Shown: in pieces, positions 1-7,579 of the stretch
How positions within the stretch are numbered: position 1 is the first letter of the stretch
Layout: each line of letters opens with the position of its first letter
NCBI GenBank assembly: GCA_003168355.1
Contig: PMSQ01000143.1
Coordinates: 1-38,859, forward strand
DNA length: 38,859 nt
Direction: 5' to 3'
Origin: Acidobacteriaceae bacterium
GTDB taxonomy: Bacteria > Acidobacteriota > Terriglobia > Terriglobales > Acidobacteriaceae
Notes under the pieces: model-generated
What the model was told of the DNA's origin: nothing
Database searches by the model: none
Seen by the model: the letters and a program-made list of their open reading frames with translations, nothing else
Program-made: the position numbers and the translations under genes

Positions 1-1906
1 CGACGAGCTGTTTTTTCTCGCTAATCTCGCCGGTCCATGCTTTGTCCCTGTACGGCTTGAGGCCGACATAGAACTCACAGTTGAAAAAGCCGGTGGGATC
101 GGTGCCGTCGTCGGGGCGTCCTAACTCTGAACCCACCACAGTGACCTGCGGATAAGACATCAAAATGTCGCGTATCTGAGGAGCGATGCTGCTGGCCTCC
201 TCAAAGGAAATCGTGTAGGGCATAGTAGCCCGCACCCAGAGCGCACCTTCGTCGAGGTGGGGCATGAACTCGCCGCCGATGAAGGGCACCAGCAGAAGAG
301 TCGCCCCGAAGATCAGAGTCGCAATCGCTATGGTGGTCTTGGGCCGGTCGAGCGCCCAATCCAACTGACCTGCGTATTTCCCCTTCATCCATTCAAATGC
401 ACGGTTCCTTTTCTCGCGCACACCGTTCTTGAACCAGTAGGAGGCGAGCACAGGGATCAGGGTGAGCGTCAGGATGAGCGCCCCGACCAGCGCAAAGGAC
501 ATGGTCTCAGCCATGGGGTGGAACAGCTTGCCCGAAGGCCCGCTCAGCGCGTAGATCGGCAGATATCCGGCGAGGATGACAGCGACTGAGTAGAAGATCG
601 GCCGATCCACATCCCTCGCAGCAGCAAGAATGACTTCGTTCAGGTTGTACTTCTGTCCCTCCCGCAGTGCCAGCTCGCGGTAGATGTTTTCAATCATCAC
701 CACGGTGCCATCGATGACTATTCCAAAGTCAATGGCACCGATGGAAAGCAAATTCGCGGCAACGTCGTGCGCGTGGAGAACGATGAACGCAAACAAAAGC
801 GAAAGCGGGATAGTCAGGGCAACAATGACCGCAGCGCGGAAGCTGACCAGGAAGAAAATCAGCACGACTAAAACCAGCAGCATGCCGCGAAGCAAGTTCG
901 CTTCCACTGTGTCCGTGGTCAGGTCTACTAATTCGCTGCGATCGTAATAAGGATGAATCTTGACGTCAGGCGGCAGGATCTGGTGGTTCAGTTCTTCCGT
1001 CTTTGCCTCGACTCCCTTGAGGACGTTCTGGGTCTGCTCCCCGCGAAGCATGAGAATGACGCCCTCGACGGCATCGTCATTCTTCTGGAAACCGAATTCG
1101 CCCAGGCGTGGCGCATTCCCGATGGTTACATCTCCTACATCATGCACTCGGATGGGTACACCTTTGTTGGCGCCAACCACGATGTTTCCAATGTCATCTG
1201 TGTTCCGGACCAGCCCGATGCCGCGAACGTAGTAGAACTGTCCTCCCTGAGAATAAAATCCGCCGCCAGCATTCGAGTTGTTGGCCGCCAGGGCTGCGGT
1301 GACTTGTGGAATGGTCAGGTGATAGCCGTAGATGCGCGCGGGGTCGAGCAGCACCTGATATTGCATCACCGTTCCACCGAAGCCTGAGTCGTCAGCTACA
1401 CCGTGAACCGATCGATAAGCGCGCTCAATCACCCAGTCTTCAATGGTTTTCAGTTCCTGAGGGCTGCGGTCGGGACTTTCCAGCACATAGCGATACACTA
1501 GGCCACTGGGGCTGAACAATGGCGCGAGGCTCGGAGTTACGCCTGTCGGCAGGGTGGCTTGAGCGAGCCGCTCAAAGACGATTTGCCGCGCAAAGTAATC
1601 GTTGGTGCTGTCCTCGAAGGTCAGGATGAGATCGGACAGCCCATAGAGCGAGATGGAGCGCATCACCACCATGTGCGGGACGCCGTTCATCTCAAGTTCA
1701 AGGGGAAGGGTGACCAACCGTTCGACTTCTTCGGCAGCGTGGTCGGGCCACTGGGTGATGATTTCGACCTGCGGAGGCGAGAGGTCGGGATAGGCGTCCA
1801 CGGGCATCCGCTGAAAAGACAGGATTCCCCCGACCGTGATGAAAGCGGTCAGCATCAGTACCAGGAACCTTTGCCGCAGCGCCGCTTGGACTATTCGGTG
1901 AATCAT
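1..1906 (-). CDS. Heavy-metal efflux RND pump, CusA/CzcA type (partial, C-terminus outside window)
   Basis: Inner-membrane proton-driven pump of the HME-RND class, which takes metal cations such as Cu, Ag, Co, Zn or Cd from periplasm or cytoplasm into a tripartite channel. About 635 N-terminal residues of a usual 1030-1050 are visible; the rest lies left of position 1. The ATG at 1906 starts MIHRIVQAALRQRFLVLML, followed by a first membrane helix and the PVDAYPDLSPPQVEI block typical of CusA/CzcA. Near residues 388-402 is GAIDFGIVIDGTVVMIEN, the HME-type TM4 motif with its two aspartates, which separates it from drug-type RND pumps (VVDDAIV). Hydrophobic helices fill roughly residues 340-375 before it. 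It starts 63 bases after the adaptor stop and is the third gene of an outer-membrane factor, adaptor, pump operon. The metal cannot be told from what is seen. Family is sure. Confidence 0.94.
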   Translation of the reverse strand, partial: MIHRIVQAALRQRFLVLMLTAFITVGGILSFQRMPVDAYPDLSPPQVEIITQWPDHAAEEVERLVTLPLELEMNGVPHMVVMRSISLYGLSDLILTFEDSTNDYFARQIVFERLAQATLPTGVTPSLAPLFSPSGLVYRYVLESPDRSPQELKTIEDWVIERAYRSVHGVADDSGFGGTVMQYQVLLDPARIYGYHLTIPQVTAALAANNSNAGGGFYSQGGQFYYVRGIGLVRNTDDIGNIVVGANKGVPIRVHDVGDVTIGNAPRLGEFGFQKNDDAVEGVILMLRGEQTQNVLKGVEAKTEELNHQILPPDVKIHPYYDRSELVDLTTDTVEANLLRGMLLVLVVLIFFLVSFRAAVIVALTIPLSLLFAFIVLHAHDVAANLLSIGAIDFGIVIDGTVVMIENIYRELALREGQKYNLNEVILAAARDVDRPIFYSVAVILAGYLPIYALSGPSGKLFHPMAETMSFALVGALILTLTLIPVLASYWFKNGVREKRNRAFEWMKGKYAGQLDWALDRPKTTIAIATLIFGATLLLVPFIGGEFMPHLDEGALWVRATMPYTISFEEASSIAPQIRDILMSYPQVTVVGSELGRPDDGTDPTGFFNCEFYVGLKPYRDKAWTGEISEKKQLV

Positions 1907-1969
1907 TCCGTTGTGGTGGATACCATTCTTGCCAGAGTTTTCGAACCGCTTCTAGCCTGCCCGAACCGG

Positions 1970-3136
1970 CTAGCGCTGCAGCGAGTTCGCAAACTGCAGG
2001 AACAAGCTGCCATTTCCGACGACCAGGTCGCCAGCTTTCAGCCCCCGGGTAATTTCCGTCTGCCCATTCAAACTTTCTCCGAGTGTCACTGCGCGTCTGC
2101 CAAACTGGTTCGCAGACGCCGCGGCATAAACAAAAGGCTGGTTCTCAGTATCGCGCAGGACAGCAGCATCCGGGAGCGCAATGGCATTTGGGATCGTGCC
2201 CGCGCTTACGGTTGCAACTACGTACATATCTTTCTTCAGTTTCTCCCCGGGATTGTTGGTCTCGATGCGCGCCTGCAGCGTGCGCGTGCCCGGATCGAGC
2301 GCTGGTGCCATGTACGCAATGCGCCCATGGAACACTTCAGGATAAGTATCCGTCTGAATTGTGACCTGATCCCCTACGCGCACGTAAGGCAAATCCTTTT
2401 GATAGACATTGACCAGCACCCAGACGGTGCTGACGTCGGAAATCATGAAACATTGTGTGGCGCCGGGTTGAATGAGTTGTCCCGCCGACACATCCTGCTC
2501 AACGACCAAGCCGCTAATCGGCGCTTTTAAGGGAACCTCAAAAGAGGGCGGTGCTTTTACGAGTGCATCGGGATCGGTGACTCCCATGACTTTTAGTGCA
2601 GCTTGCGCCGATACCAGATCGCCGTTCGCCTGCACCTCGGCCGACTCTGCCTGCTCCACGTTCTGTTCAGCAATCGCGTGATGCTGGTACAAGTCCTGGG
2701 CTCGGGAGTATGCCTTTTGGGCCAGGGCATAGGCATCCTTAGCCTTTAAGTAATTGGTGCGGAGTTGCGAGTAATCCGGACTTGCCACGTACAACATGGC
2801 CTGGCCCTGCGTTACTTTCTGCCCGGGAACCACCACTACCCGGCTGACCGGTCCGCTGACCTGGGTGATGACAGGCGTGGTGCGAAAACTGTTGTAGGCC
2901 ACAGCCCCGGTCAGCCGGAGGGATCGAGTCAGCGTCGTGGGCTGTACCGTCAGCACCTGCACGTGCGACATTTGGCCGGGCGGAATGGCAAACAGTTCTG
3001 GGTTGTTTGAGTTCGTTGCACCGGCCGCATTGGCGGCGTTCGATCCTGAACCCTGACAGGAGGCTAGCACCCACATAATTGCCGATACGGCGGCCCATGC
3101 AGCCAATTGCTGCCAACGACTGTTGCGGATGTTCAT
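1970..3136 (-). CDS. Efflux RND periplasmic adaptor subunit, CusB/CzcB type, lipoprotein
   Basis: Membrane-fusion protein that should join the RND pump encoded next to the outer-membrane channel encoded before it. The 388-residue product opens with a lipoprotein signal: a hydrophobic run ending LASC, with the lipidated cysteine at residue 27. It continues with a barrel-sandwich half motif (GPVSRVVVVPGQKVTQGQAM), a coiled-coil hairpin rich in Ala, Gln and Glu (about residues 120-185), the returning lipoyl half (LKAPISGLVVEQDVSAGQLI), and a beta-barrel plus membrane-proximal domain (WVLVNVYQKDLPYVRVGD). No extended Met/His-rich metal-binding tail is seen. Its ATG overlaps the stop of the upstream channel gene in an ATGA (3136-3133), which suggests translational coupling. 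A long plus-strand frame at 1559-2530 overlies it and is an antisense shadow. Confidence 0.93.
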   Translation of the reverse strand: MNIRNSRWQQLAAWAAVSAIMWVLASCQGSGSNAANAAGATNSNNPELFAIPPGQMSHVQVLTVQPTTLTRSLRLTGAVAYNSFRTTPVITQVSGPVSRVVVVPGQKVTQGQAMLYVASPDYSQLRTNYLKAKDAYALAQKAYSRAQDLYQHHAIAEQNVEQAESAEVQANGDLVSAQAALKVMGVTDPDALVKAPPSFEVPLKAPISGLVVEQDVSAGQLIQPGATQCFMISDVSTVWVLVNVYQKDLPYVRVGDQVTIQTDTYPEVFHGRIAYMAPALDPGTRTLQARIETNNPGEKLKKDMYVVATVSAGTIPNAIALPDAAVLRDTENQPFVYAAASANQFGRRAVTLGESLNGQTEITRGLKAGDLVVGNGSLFLQFANSLQR

Positions 3137-4404
3137 GGCAGGTTCCTCGTTCCCACAGCTTCCTTCAGTTGTTCCAGAGCGGTCATATAAGAGGCCAGAA
3201 CCTGGCGATAAGCTAACTGAATGGATCGGTAACTGCGCTCGGCGTCGAGAAAGTCTAAAAGGCTGGCGGCACCGCGCTTATACGCATATTCGCTGATGTC
3301 GCGCGAGTCCTGCGCCTGCTTGAGGTACCCGGAAGTATAGAGTTGCACCACTTCGTCATTGCTCCTGATCCCCTCATAGGCATTGGCAACATCTGAAAGG
3401 ACCGTATCGCTGGCCGCTTGCTGCTGCTCTTGCGCCTGTGTGAGCACGTAACCGGTGCGTGCAATCTCGCCTTGATTTCGATTGAAGATGGGCAACTCAA
3501 AATTCGCGAAGATCGAAGCCGTATTCTCACCAGAAACGTGCGTAAAGTCGTAGGTGCCGTTCACGTCCACTTTGGCGTTCGCTTTTGCGAGGCGGACTTG
3601 GCTCTGTGCTGCCGTTATCCCTAGTTGCGCGGCGCGGAAGTCGGGGCGCTCACGCATCGCTTTCATCTGCAAGTCTTCCAGGTTCGCCTTGAGCGGCTGA
3701 TACGCCAGATCGCCAATCACGTCAAAATCGGCTGGTACCGCGTTGTAACCCAAAAACTCACGAAGCCCGACTAGCGCCTGCACCTTCGCCAGACGGGCTG
3801 ACGACACGTCAGTCTGAAACTGCAGAAGCTGCAGCTTGATCTTAAGATAATCGCCCTCCCCGATATAGCCCGCCTTAAGTTGTGCGTCGCTAATATCGAC
3901 CGTCTGCTGGAAGCCCTTTAGGTCTTGAAGCGCAAACTGAAGGGTGGATTCCGCCAGTAAAACGCTGACGAACTGCTGGCCTACGTTGAAAGCCAGCGTT
4001 CGTTCGGCGTCGGTGACCTGGGCACGAGTGACGGCAGTTTGATCGCGAGCGGCTTGCAGGCGCCGTTGCCGCTTGTGACCACGTTCGAACAGGTACCCGA
4101 TCCCAATATCGAACTGCTGAGTCTCGTTCAGATTTTCCCCGGAAAAATCTTGTGGACTGAAAAATGGGACGAACTGGCTATCAGCCCCGAAAGTCGGATT
4201 GGGGCGCAGGTTCGCGGTAATCTCTTGCGCCTGGTTTTGAAGAATGAGAGTTCGCGTGGCTTTTAGGGAATGGTTGTGCGCCAGCGCCAGATCAATGGCC
4301 TGATCAAGGCTGATCAGCATCGTATTTTGCCCATTGGACGCCCCTACTAGGAGCAGGAAAAACATCGCGATCGGGGCGAATATCCGAAAGCACCTGGAGC
4401 GCAT
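3133..4404 (-). CDS. TolC-family outer-membrane efflux protein, CusC/CzcC type
   Basis: Outer-membrane factor of the metal efflux operon. From ATG 4404 the product has 423 residues. A signal peptide (MRSRCFRIFAPIAMFFLLLV, then GASNGQ) is followed by two TolC repeats of long helices with the typical ISLDQAIDLALAHNHSLKA opening. The second half shows RPDFRAAQLGITAAQSQVRL and LPIFNRNQGEIARTGYVL, both standard OEP-family blocks. A longer frame begins at a TTG at 4440, adding 12 residues before the signal peptide; I prefer 4404 because the signal sequence then starts properly, although neither start has a strong ribosome site. It is the first gene of the operon, so control elements should lie between 4405 and 4671. 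Family is sure; substrate is inferred from the HME-type pump downstream. Confidence 0.92.
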   Translation of the reverse strand: MRSRCFRIFAPIAMFFLLLVGASNGQNTMLISLDQAIDLALAHNHSLKATRTLILQNQAQEITANLRPNPTFGADSQFVPFFSPQDFSGENLNETQQFDIGIGYLFERGHKRQRRLQAARDQTAVTRAQVTDAERTLAFNVGQQFVSVLLAESTLQFALQDLKGFQQTVDISDAQLKAGYIGEGDYLKIKLQLLQFQTDVSSARLAKVQALVGLREFLGYNAVPADFDVIGDLAYQPLKANLEDLQMKAMRERPDFRAAQLGITAAQSQVRLAKANAKVDVNGTYDFTHVSGENTASIFANFELPIFNRNQGEIARTGYVLTQAQEQQQAASDTVLSDVANAYEGIRSNDEVVQLYTSGYLKQAQDSRDISEYAYKRGAASLLDFLDAERSYRSIQLAYRQVLASYMTALEQLKEAVGTRNLP

Positions 4405-4615
4405 AAGGGTTGAGATCAAAGTGAACTGACTTTGGCGCAACGAATGTCGAACGGAAGCTCGAACCTAACGAGCACTTCGCCAAGGTCCGTCGTCGGTATC
4501 ATCCTCCTGGTAAGACTGCGACTCAAGCTCAAATGGATGTATTCTACTTCACCGGATTCACGATTCGGGCCATAGTCTTGATTCTACAGGTGCCTTCGAT
4601 CTCGCAATCAACATG

Positions 4616-4633
4616 GGCTTGGTGAGTCAAGCC
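4616..4633. promoter_or_regulatory. Perfect dyad GGCTTG-N6-CAAGCC upstream of the metal efflux operon
   Basis: The 18-base sequence GGCTTGGTGAGTCAAGCC is a perfect 6+6 inverted repeat about 210 bases before the start of the outer-membrane channel gene. On the minus strand it contains TTGACT, a passable -35 hexamer, but no good -10 hexamer follows at the right distance. An operator for a metal-responsive regulator is plausible by position only. The rest of 4405-4671 shows nothing I can name. Confidence 0.3.
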
Positions 4634-4671
4634 TGGCAAAAAAATAAGAACCACCACACTTAGAAATCGCC

Positions 4672-5042
4672 TTACCGCATCGCGTTCGTTCCGGTCGCTC
4701 TGGAAGCCGCTGCCTTCGCCTTTGGGTAGAAGTTTTGTGGGGACCGAATGGCGTTAGCGAGGAAGGAATCGGCGAGCCCTGCGTAGGCCAGTGCGAAGCC
4801 GGGATCTCTCTCGATGGAGCGTTGAAAATACTCCGTACTCTTATCGATCTCCGCGAAGGTCCGCTGGTTCAGGTAAAAGCGGCCTTTGAGGTAAAGCTCA
4901 TAAGCATCAGGATTTGGGGCGTATTTGTTGACTGATCGAACTCCCTAAGGCGGCGCGAGTTTCACCTGAACCTGTTGAGCGATGGCCCTACCCAATTCGT
5001 TTTGCAGCGCCAGAAGTCCACCGGTTTCGCGGTCATAATTGT
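4672..5042 (-). pseudogene. Remnant of a TPR-domain protein (adenylate-cyclase-like or kinase-type sensor)
   Basis: Minus-strand translation from about 5042 reads NYDRETGGLLALQNELGRAI and AQQVQVKLAPP, then an in-frame TAG, then continues in the same frame as PNPDAYELYLKGRFYLNQRT, EYFQRSIERDPGFALAYAGL and ADSFLAN before a TAA at 4672. This is the familiar junction between the linker of TolB-like or guanylate-cyclase-like sensor proteins and their first TPR repeats, where families normally read VKLTPQEQ at the place of the stop. The TAG is one base from CAG, the Gln expected there. Both the N-terminal effector domain and nearly all TPR repeats are missing, so this is a fragment rather than a short gene. 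Confidence 0.7.
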
Positions 5043-5369
5043 GCGCCACCAGCAAAAATGACGACCAACCCAGCTGTTCTCCGGACGGAAAGTGGTTCTT
5101 CTACGTGGACCTGATTCAGAACGCGTATATGAAAGTACCGCTGAGTGGTGGGAACTCGGAACCCTGGCTGAACGCGAAAGCAGAAGCGTACGGGGGCTTC
5201 GATGTCGCGCGTGACGGCAAAACTGCGGTGCTCAGTACCTCCGACTTCAAGGCTCGGACCCCGGCTATTTCCCTGTTCTCGCTGGAAGACGGGGCAATTG
5301 TTGAAGCCCTTCGACTACGATCGGGAGTGGCTTAAATTCAGCCACTACCTGGCCGACCCCGGCTTCTGA
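5039..5369 (+). pseudogene. Remnant of a TolB-like/PD40 beta-propeller protein
   Basis: The plus strand encodes NDDQPSCSPDGKWFFYVDLI and YMKVPLSGGNSEPWL, a WD40-like PD40/TolB propeller blade of the type joined to acidobacterial protein kinases and sensor proteins. The frame stops at 5335, but a second frame carries on from about 5300 as PFDYDREWLKFSHYLADPGF and stops at 5369, so a single-base frame change probably divides it. There is no start region or signal peptide: the homology begins abruptly near 5040, exactly where the opposite-strand TPR remnant also begins. An inversion or recombination joint at that point would explain both ends. I treat this as decayed sequence. Confidence 0.6.
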
Positions 5370-5399
5370 TCGCATTGCATTCGCCTAATGCCCCACTGG

Positions 5400-5487
5400 A
5401 AACCGGACTGCGCACGTGCCTTACGGAGAAAAGCCAGGACAGTGACCGCATTCGATGCCGAGCAGTCCGTTCTCTGCAGTCCGGTTT
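5400..5487. repeat. 12-bp perfect inverted repeat beside tRNA-Ser
   Basis: AAACCGGACTGC at 5400-5411 is matched by its reverse complement at 5476-5487, with 64 bases between. GCAGTCC also recurs at 5462 and 5557. The stretch 5370-5573 holds no credible gene. It could be the worn end of an element near the tRNA or a long-range hairpin; nothing else supports either reading. Confidence 0.35.
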
Positions 5488-5573
5488 GTCTGGGAATAAT
5501 CGCGAAATATGGGCATTTTCTGCGAATTCCAGAGCAAAGAGGGGGTGGATTTTCTCTGCAGTCCAGAACTGCG

Positions 5574-5667
<94 letters not shown>

Positions 5668-5805
5668 GGCCTTACTAAATAACATCTCGGATACTGGCTA
5701 CCAAAGAGTCGTTACATGGACGTTGCATAGTTGCTTACCATTGCACGTTTGGAGGCACCGTGGGGCGACATCAACGAGGCACGTCACGTCTTTGAACAAC
5801 ACAGC

Positions 5806-6386
5806 TCATTTCACGTTCGATAGTACACCACGCAAGTAGTCAACAGCCAGCCTAAACGGGTGCAGCCCAGGGCGCTCATGGAGCGGATTGGGATCCGGCG
5901 TAAAAAGGATTTCCACAAGATCACCTTGACGGCTTCCGTAGCGCGCTGTCACAGCCTCGGGCAGTATCTTGAACAAGCGCTCAGTTTTTGTTCGTCTTCT
6001 TCTTGCCGAAGCCTGCGTTGCTGACGCCGGTTGCGTATCAGGTTTTCGATGCGTTGGTCTTCTCGCTTTTCTTGCTCCGGAGTGAGCGGCTGGCCGTTCG
6101 CTGACCGCAACCGTTCAAGATCGCCTTCCGGCGTCTCAAACACCGTCTTCACTTGCTCTTTTCCGGCCTCGCGGACTCGGGTCAGGTACTCCCACTCTGT
6201 ATGGTCAGCGGCCTGGGCCTTCAACTCTCCGTCCACGGCACAAAAGAGCGCGCTGCCGTAAGCGCAAGGGAAAGGGCACGGTTTTGAAAGGGTGGCTTCC
6301 AGCCGCGCCGTAAGCCCGTCAAAATCAACCGCGGCGTTAGCCGTTGAGGGAGCGGGGCGTTCCTCGTGCAGCAGTTCAATCGTCAT
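5806..6386 (-). pseudogene. Frameshifted gene for a hypothetical acidobacterial protein, with a repeat in its 5' part
   Basis: The open frame from ATG 6386 (or TTG 6392) runs to 5949 and ends in an odd tail after RRLRQEEDEQK. Moving to the -1 frame at a run of five A bases restores a protein-like sequence: TERLFKILPEAVTARYGSRQ, GDLVEILFTPDPNPLHERPG and FRLAVDYLRGVLSNVK, stopping at 5806. Together they resemble a secreted or periplasmic acidobacterial family of unknown function, with a charged Arg/Glu/Gln helix followed by a beta-rich domain. The first 35 or so residues have no signal peptide and are encoded partly by an interspersed repeat (6284-6344), so the native 5' end may be lost as well. 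One missing A in a homopolymer could also be a sequencing error. Function unknown. Confidence 0.65.
6284..6344 (-). repeat. Interspersed palindromic repeat, copy 1 (inside a coding frame)
   Basis: Bases 6292-6314 are identical, 23 of 23, to 7381-7403, and similarity extends across 6284-6344 against 7371-7434. On the minus strand the unit reads roughly GGCTNAAGCCGC, a GATTTTG spacer, then ACGGCGCGGCTGGAAGCC, which looks like the REP-type elements common between acidobacterial genes. This copy lies in frame in the 5' end of the frameshifted gene and encodes about residues 15-34. Confidence 0.6.
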
Positions 6387-6406
6387 GGTCAAACCGGAAC
6401 CCCCGC

Positions 6407-7204
6407 CTATTGATTTACCTTCAAAAGCATCATTGTGCCGCTTTCCAGCTTCACATTACTTTTTTCGGAGCTCACAATGGAACCTTCCGCTGGATTCGCC
6501 GCTATCGACAATTGCACGTTTGACATTCCCACAACCCCCTGAGTTTTTCCAGTGATGGGTGGGCGCGTGTTGTTCCCGCTTTGCGAGTTCGTTGGCGACT
6601 CTTCAGTCGCTACAGAAGGACTGGAGACTGGTGGCGGCGTCCCCGCTCCCATCCCCGCTGCTCGGCCGCCAGGCGAAGCTCCGCCGGCATTCGGCATCGA
6701 TGAAGGTTGAGCCGTTCCTGCACTGTCATTGTTGTTTGGATTCAACGGCGCGATGATCGCCTGTATCGACATCGGCAACGGCAACGGCCCTCCCGCTCCA
6801 TTTTTCATGACCACATGATCAAACGCGATGCCGACTTGCGATTCCTTCTGCTCCTTGCTGCGGGCTTGCGCTTCCGTGATGCGACCCATCACCTTCGTAT
6901 CCTTGGGCATGATCACCTCGCCATTGCCCGCCTTCATGTCTTGCGTAACCTTCGCTTCGACTTCGTCACCCGTCTTCACCTTCTTCGCGTCGATGGTTTT
7001 TGTCAGTTCCACCGGGATGACGCTGCCGGGTGCGATCCGGGGAGCCCCGCCTGTCTGCTCCGGCTGGGACTGAGCAGCTTGAGTCGCGGGACCTGGTTCG
7101 CTCTGTGATTCTGTGGTGTTGCTTCGCGATGCCGACGTGTCCTTTGCTAGCGACAACCCGCATAGCGCCACTCCTACAAGAAGTCTGGTAAAAAACGTCT
7201 TCAT
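6407..7204 (-). CDS. Secreted hypothetical protein with a predicted beta-rich core
   Basis: The ATG at 7204 has a strong AAGGAG six bases before it and begins a signal peptide, MKTFFTRLLVGVALCGLSLA, so the longer upstream frame to 7282 is rejected. The 265-residue product has a low-complexity Ser/Gln/Pro segment (about 22-50). A conserved core follows, APGSVIPVELTKTIDAKKVK, then TGDEVEAKVTQDM and IMPKDTKVMGRITEAQARSK (about 55-125), which reads like a small beta-barrel or SH3-like module seen in many acidobacterial proteins. Next is a long Gly/Ser/Pro/Asn linker, and a C-terminal block (VGMSNVQLSIAANPAEGSIV) that probably completes the fold. It is exported and of unknown function. It lies 20 bases before the ATG of the frameshifted gene and could once have been co-transcribed with it. 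Confidence 0.8.
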   Translation of the reverse strand: MKTFFTRLLVGVALCGLSLAKDTSASRSNTTESQSEPGPATQAAQSQPEQTGGAPRIAPGSVIPVELTKTIDAKKVKTGDEVEAKVTQDMKAGNGEVIMPKDTKVMGRITEAQARSKEQKESQVGIAFDHVVMKNGAGGPLPLPMSIQAIIAPLNPNNNDSAGTAQPSSMPNAGGASPGGRAAGMGAGTPPPVSSPSVATEESPTNSQSGNNTRPPITGKTQGVVGMSNVQLSIAANPAEGSIVSSEKSNVKLESGTMMLLKVNQ

Positions 7205-7579
7205 AGAATTCTCCTTCCGATCGAACGTCATGCGGCGCGCACAAAACAATCTCAGGCACAGCTTAGATGTAATTCTTGGCAAAAGCGTAGATTGCCCAGA
7301 AGCAGATTTTGTCCGCCTAAGAGACTGCTGAAAAACTCGGCTTGCGGCCCAGTTCGCCTGTGCCTAAGTCTTGAAACGGTGTGGCTTCCAGCCGCGCCGT
7401 AAGTGCAGCAAAATCAGCGGCGGCTTCAGCCGCCACTTGATTTCAGGTGCCCAGAGGGCGGTCGCATCTACCGAACCGGCTGCGGAAATCCCAGTTTAGA
7501 ACCGTTGGCCGATCGCCGAGGAGGTGCATGTACTGCCGGAATCTACTCTCCTCGCCAGAGAGCTTTCATACTTCATGGC
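7205..7579. other. Intergenic region between divergent secreted-protein genes
   Basis: This 375-base stretch should hold the promoters of the genes starting at 7204 (minus) and 7580 (plus). It contains one repeat copy (7371-7434). A reading frame extending the plus-strand gene upstream to 7403 runs through that repeat and lacks a signal peptide at its start, so it is not taken as coding. No convincing -35/-10 pair was found. Confidence 0.4.
7371..7434 (-). repeat. Interspersed palindromic repeat, copy 2 (intergenic)
   Basis: This is the second copy of the element described at 6284-6344. On the minus strand it begins GGCGGCTGAAGCCGCCGC, which contains the perfect palindrome GGCGGCTGAAGCCGCC apart from its centre, and continues through the shared GATTTTG and CGGCGCGGCTGGAAGCC segments. 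It sits upstream of the choice-of-anchor gene. Confidence 0.6.

Noticed and set aside
1559-2530. 323-residue open frame on the plus strand
   Set aside because: It is antisense to the pump and adaptor genes, whose family motifs are clear; it has no protein-like pattern.
5955-5985. Programmed -1 frameshifting at the A run
   Set aside because: The in-frame codons CAA AAA do not form an X XXY YYZ heptamer and no downstream pseudoknot is evident; an indel or read error is simpler.
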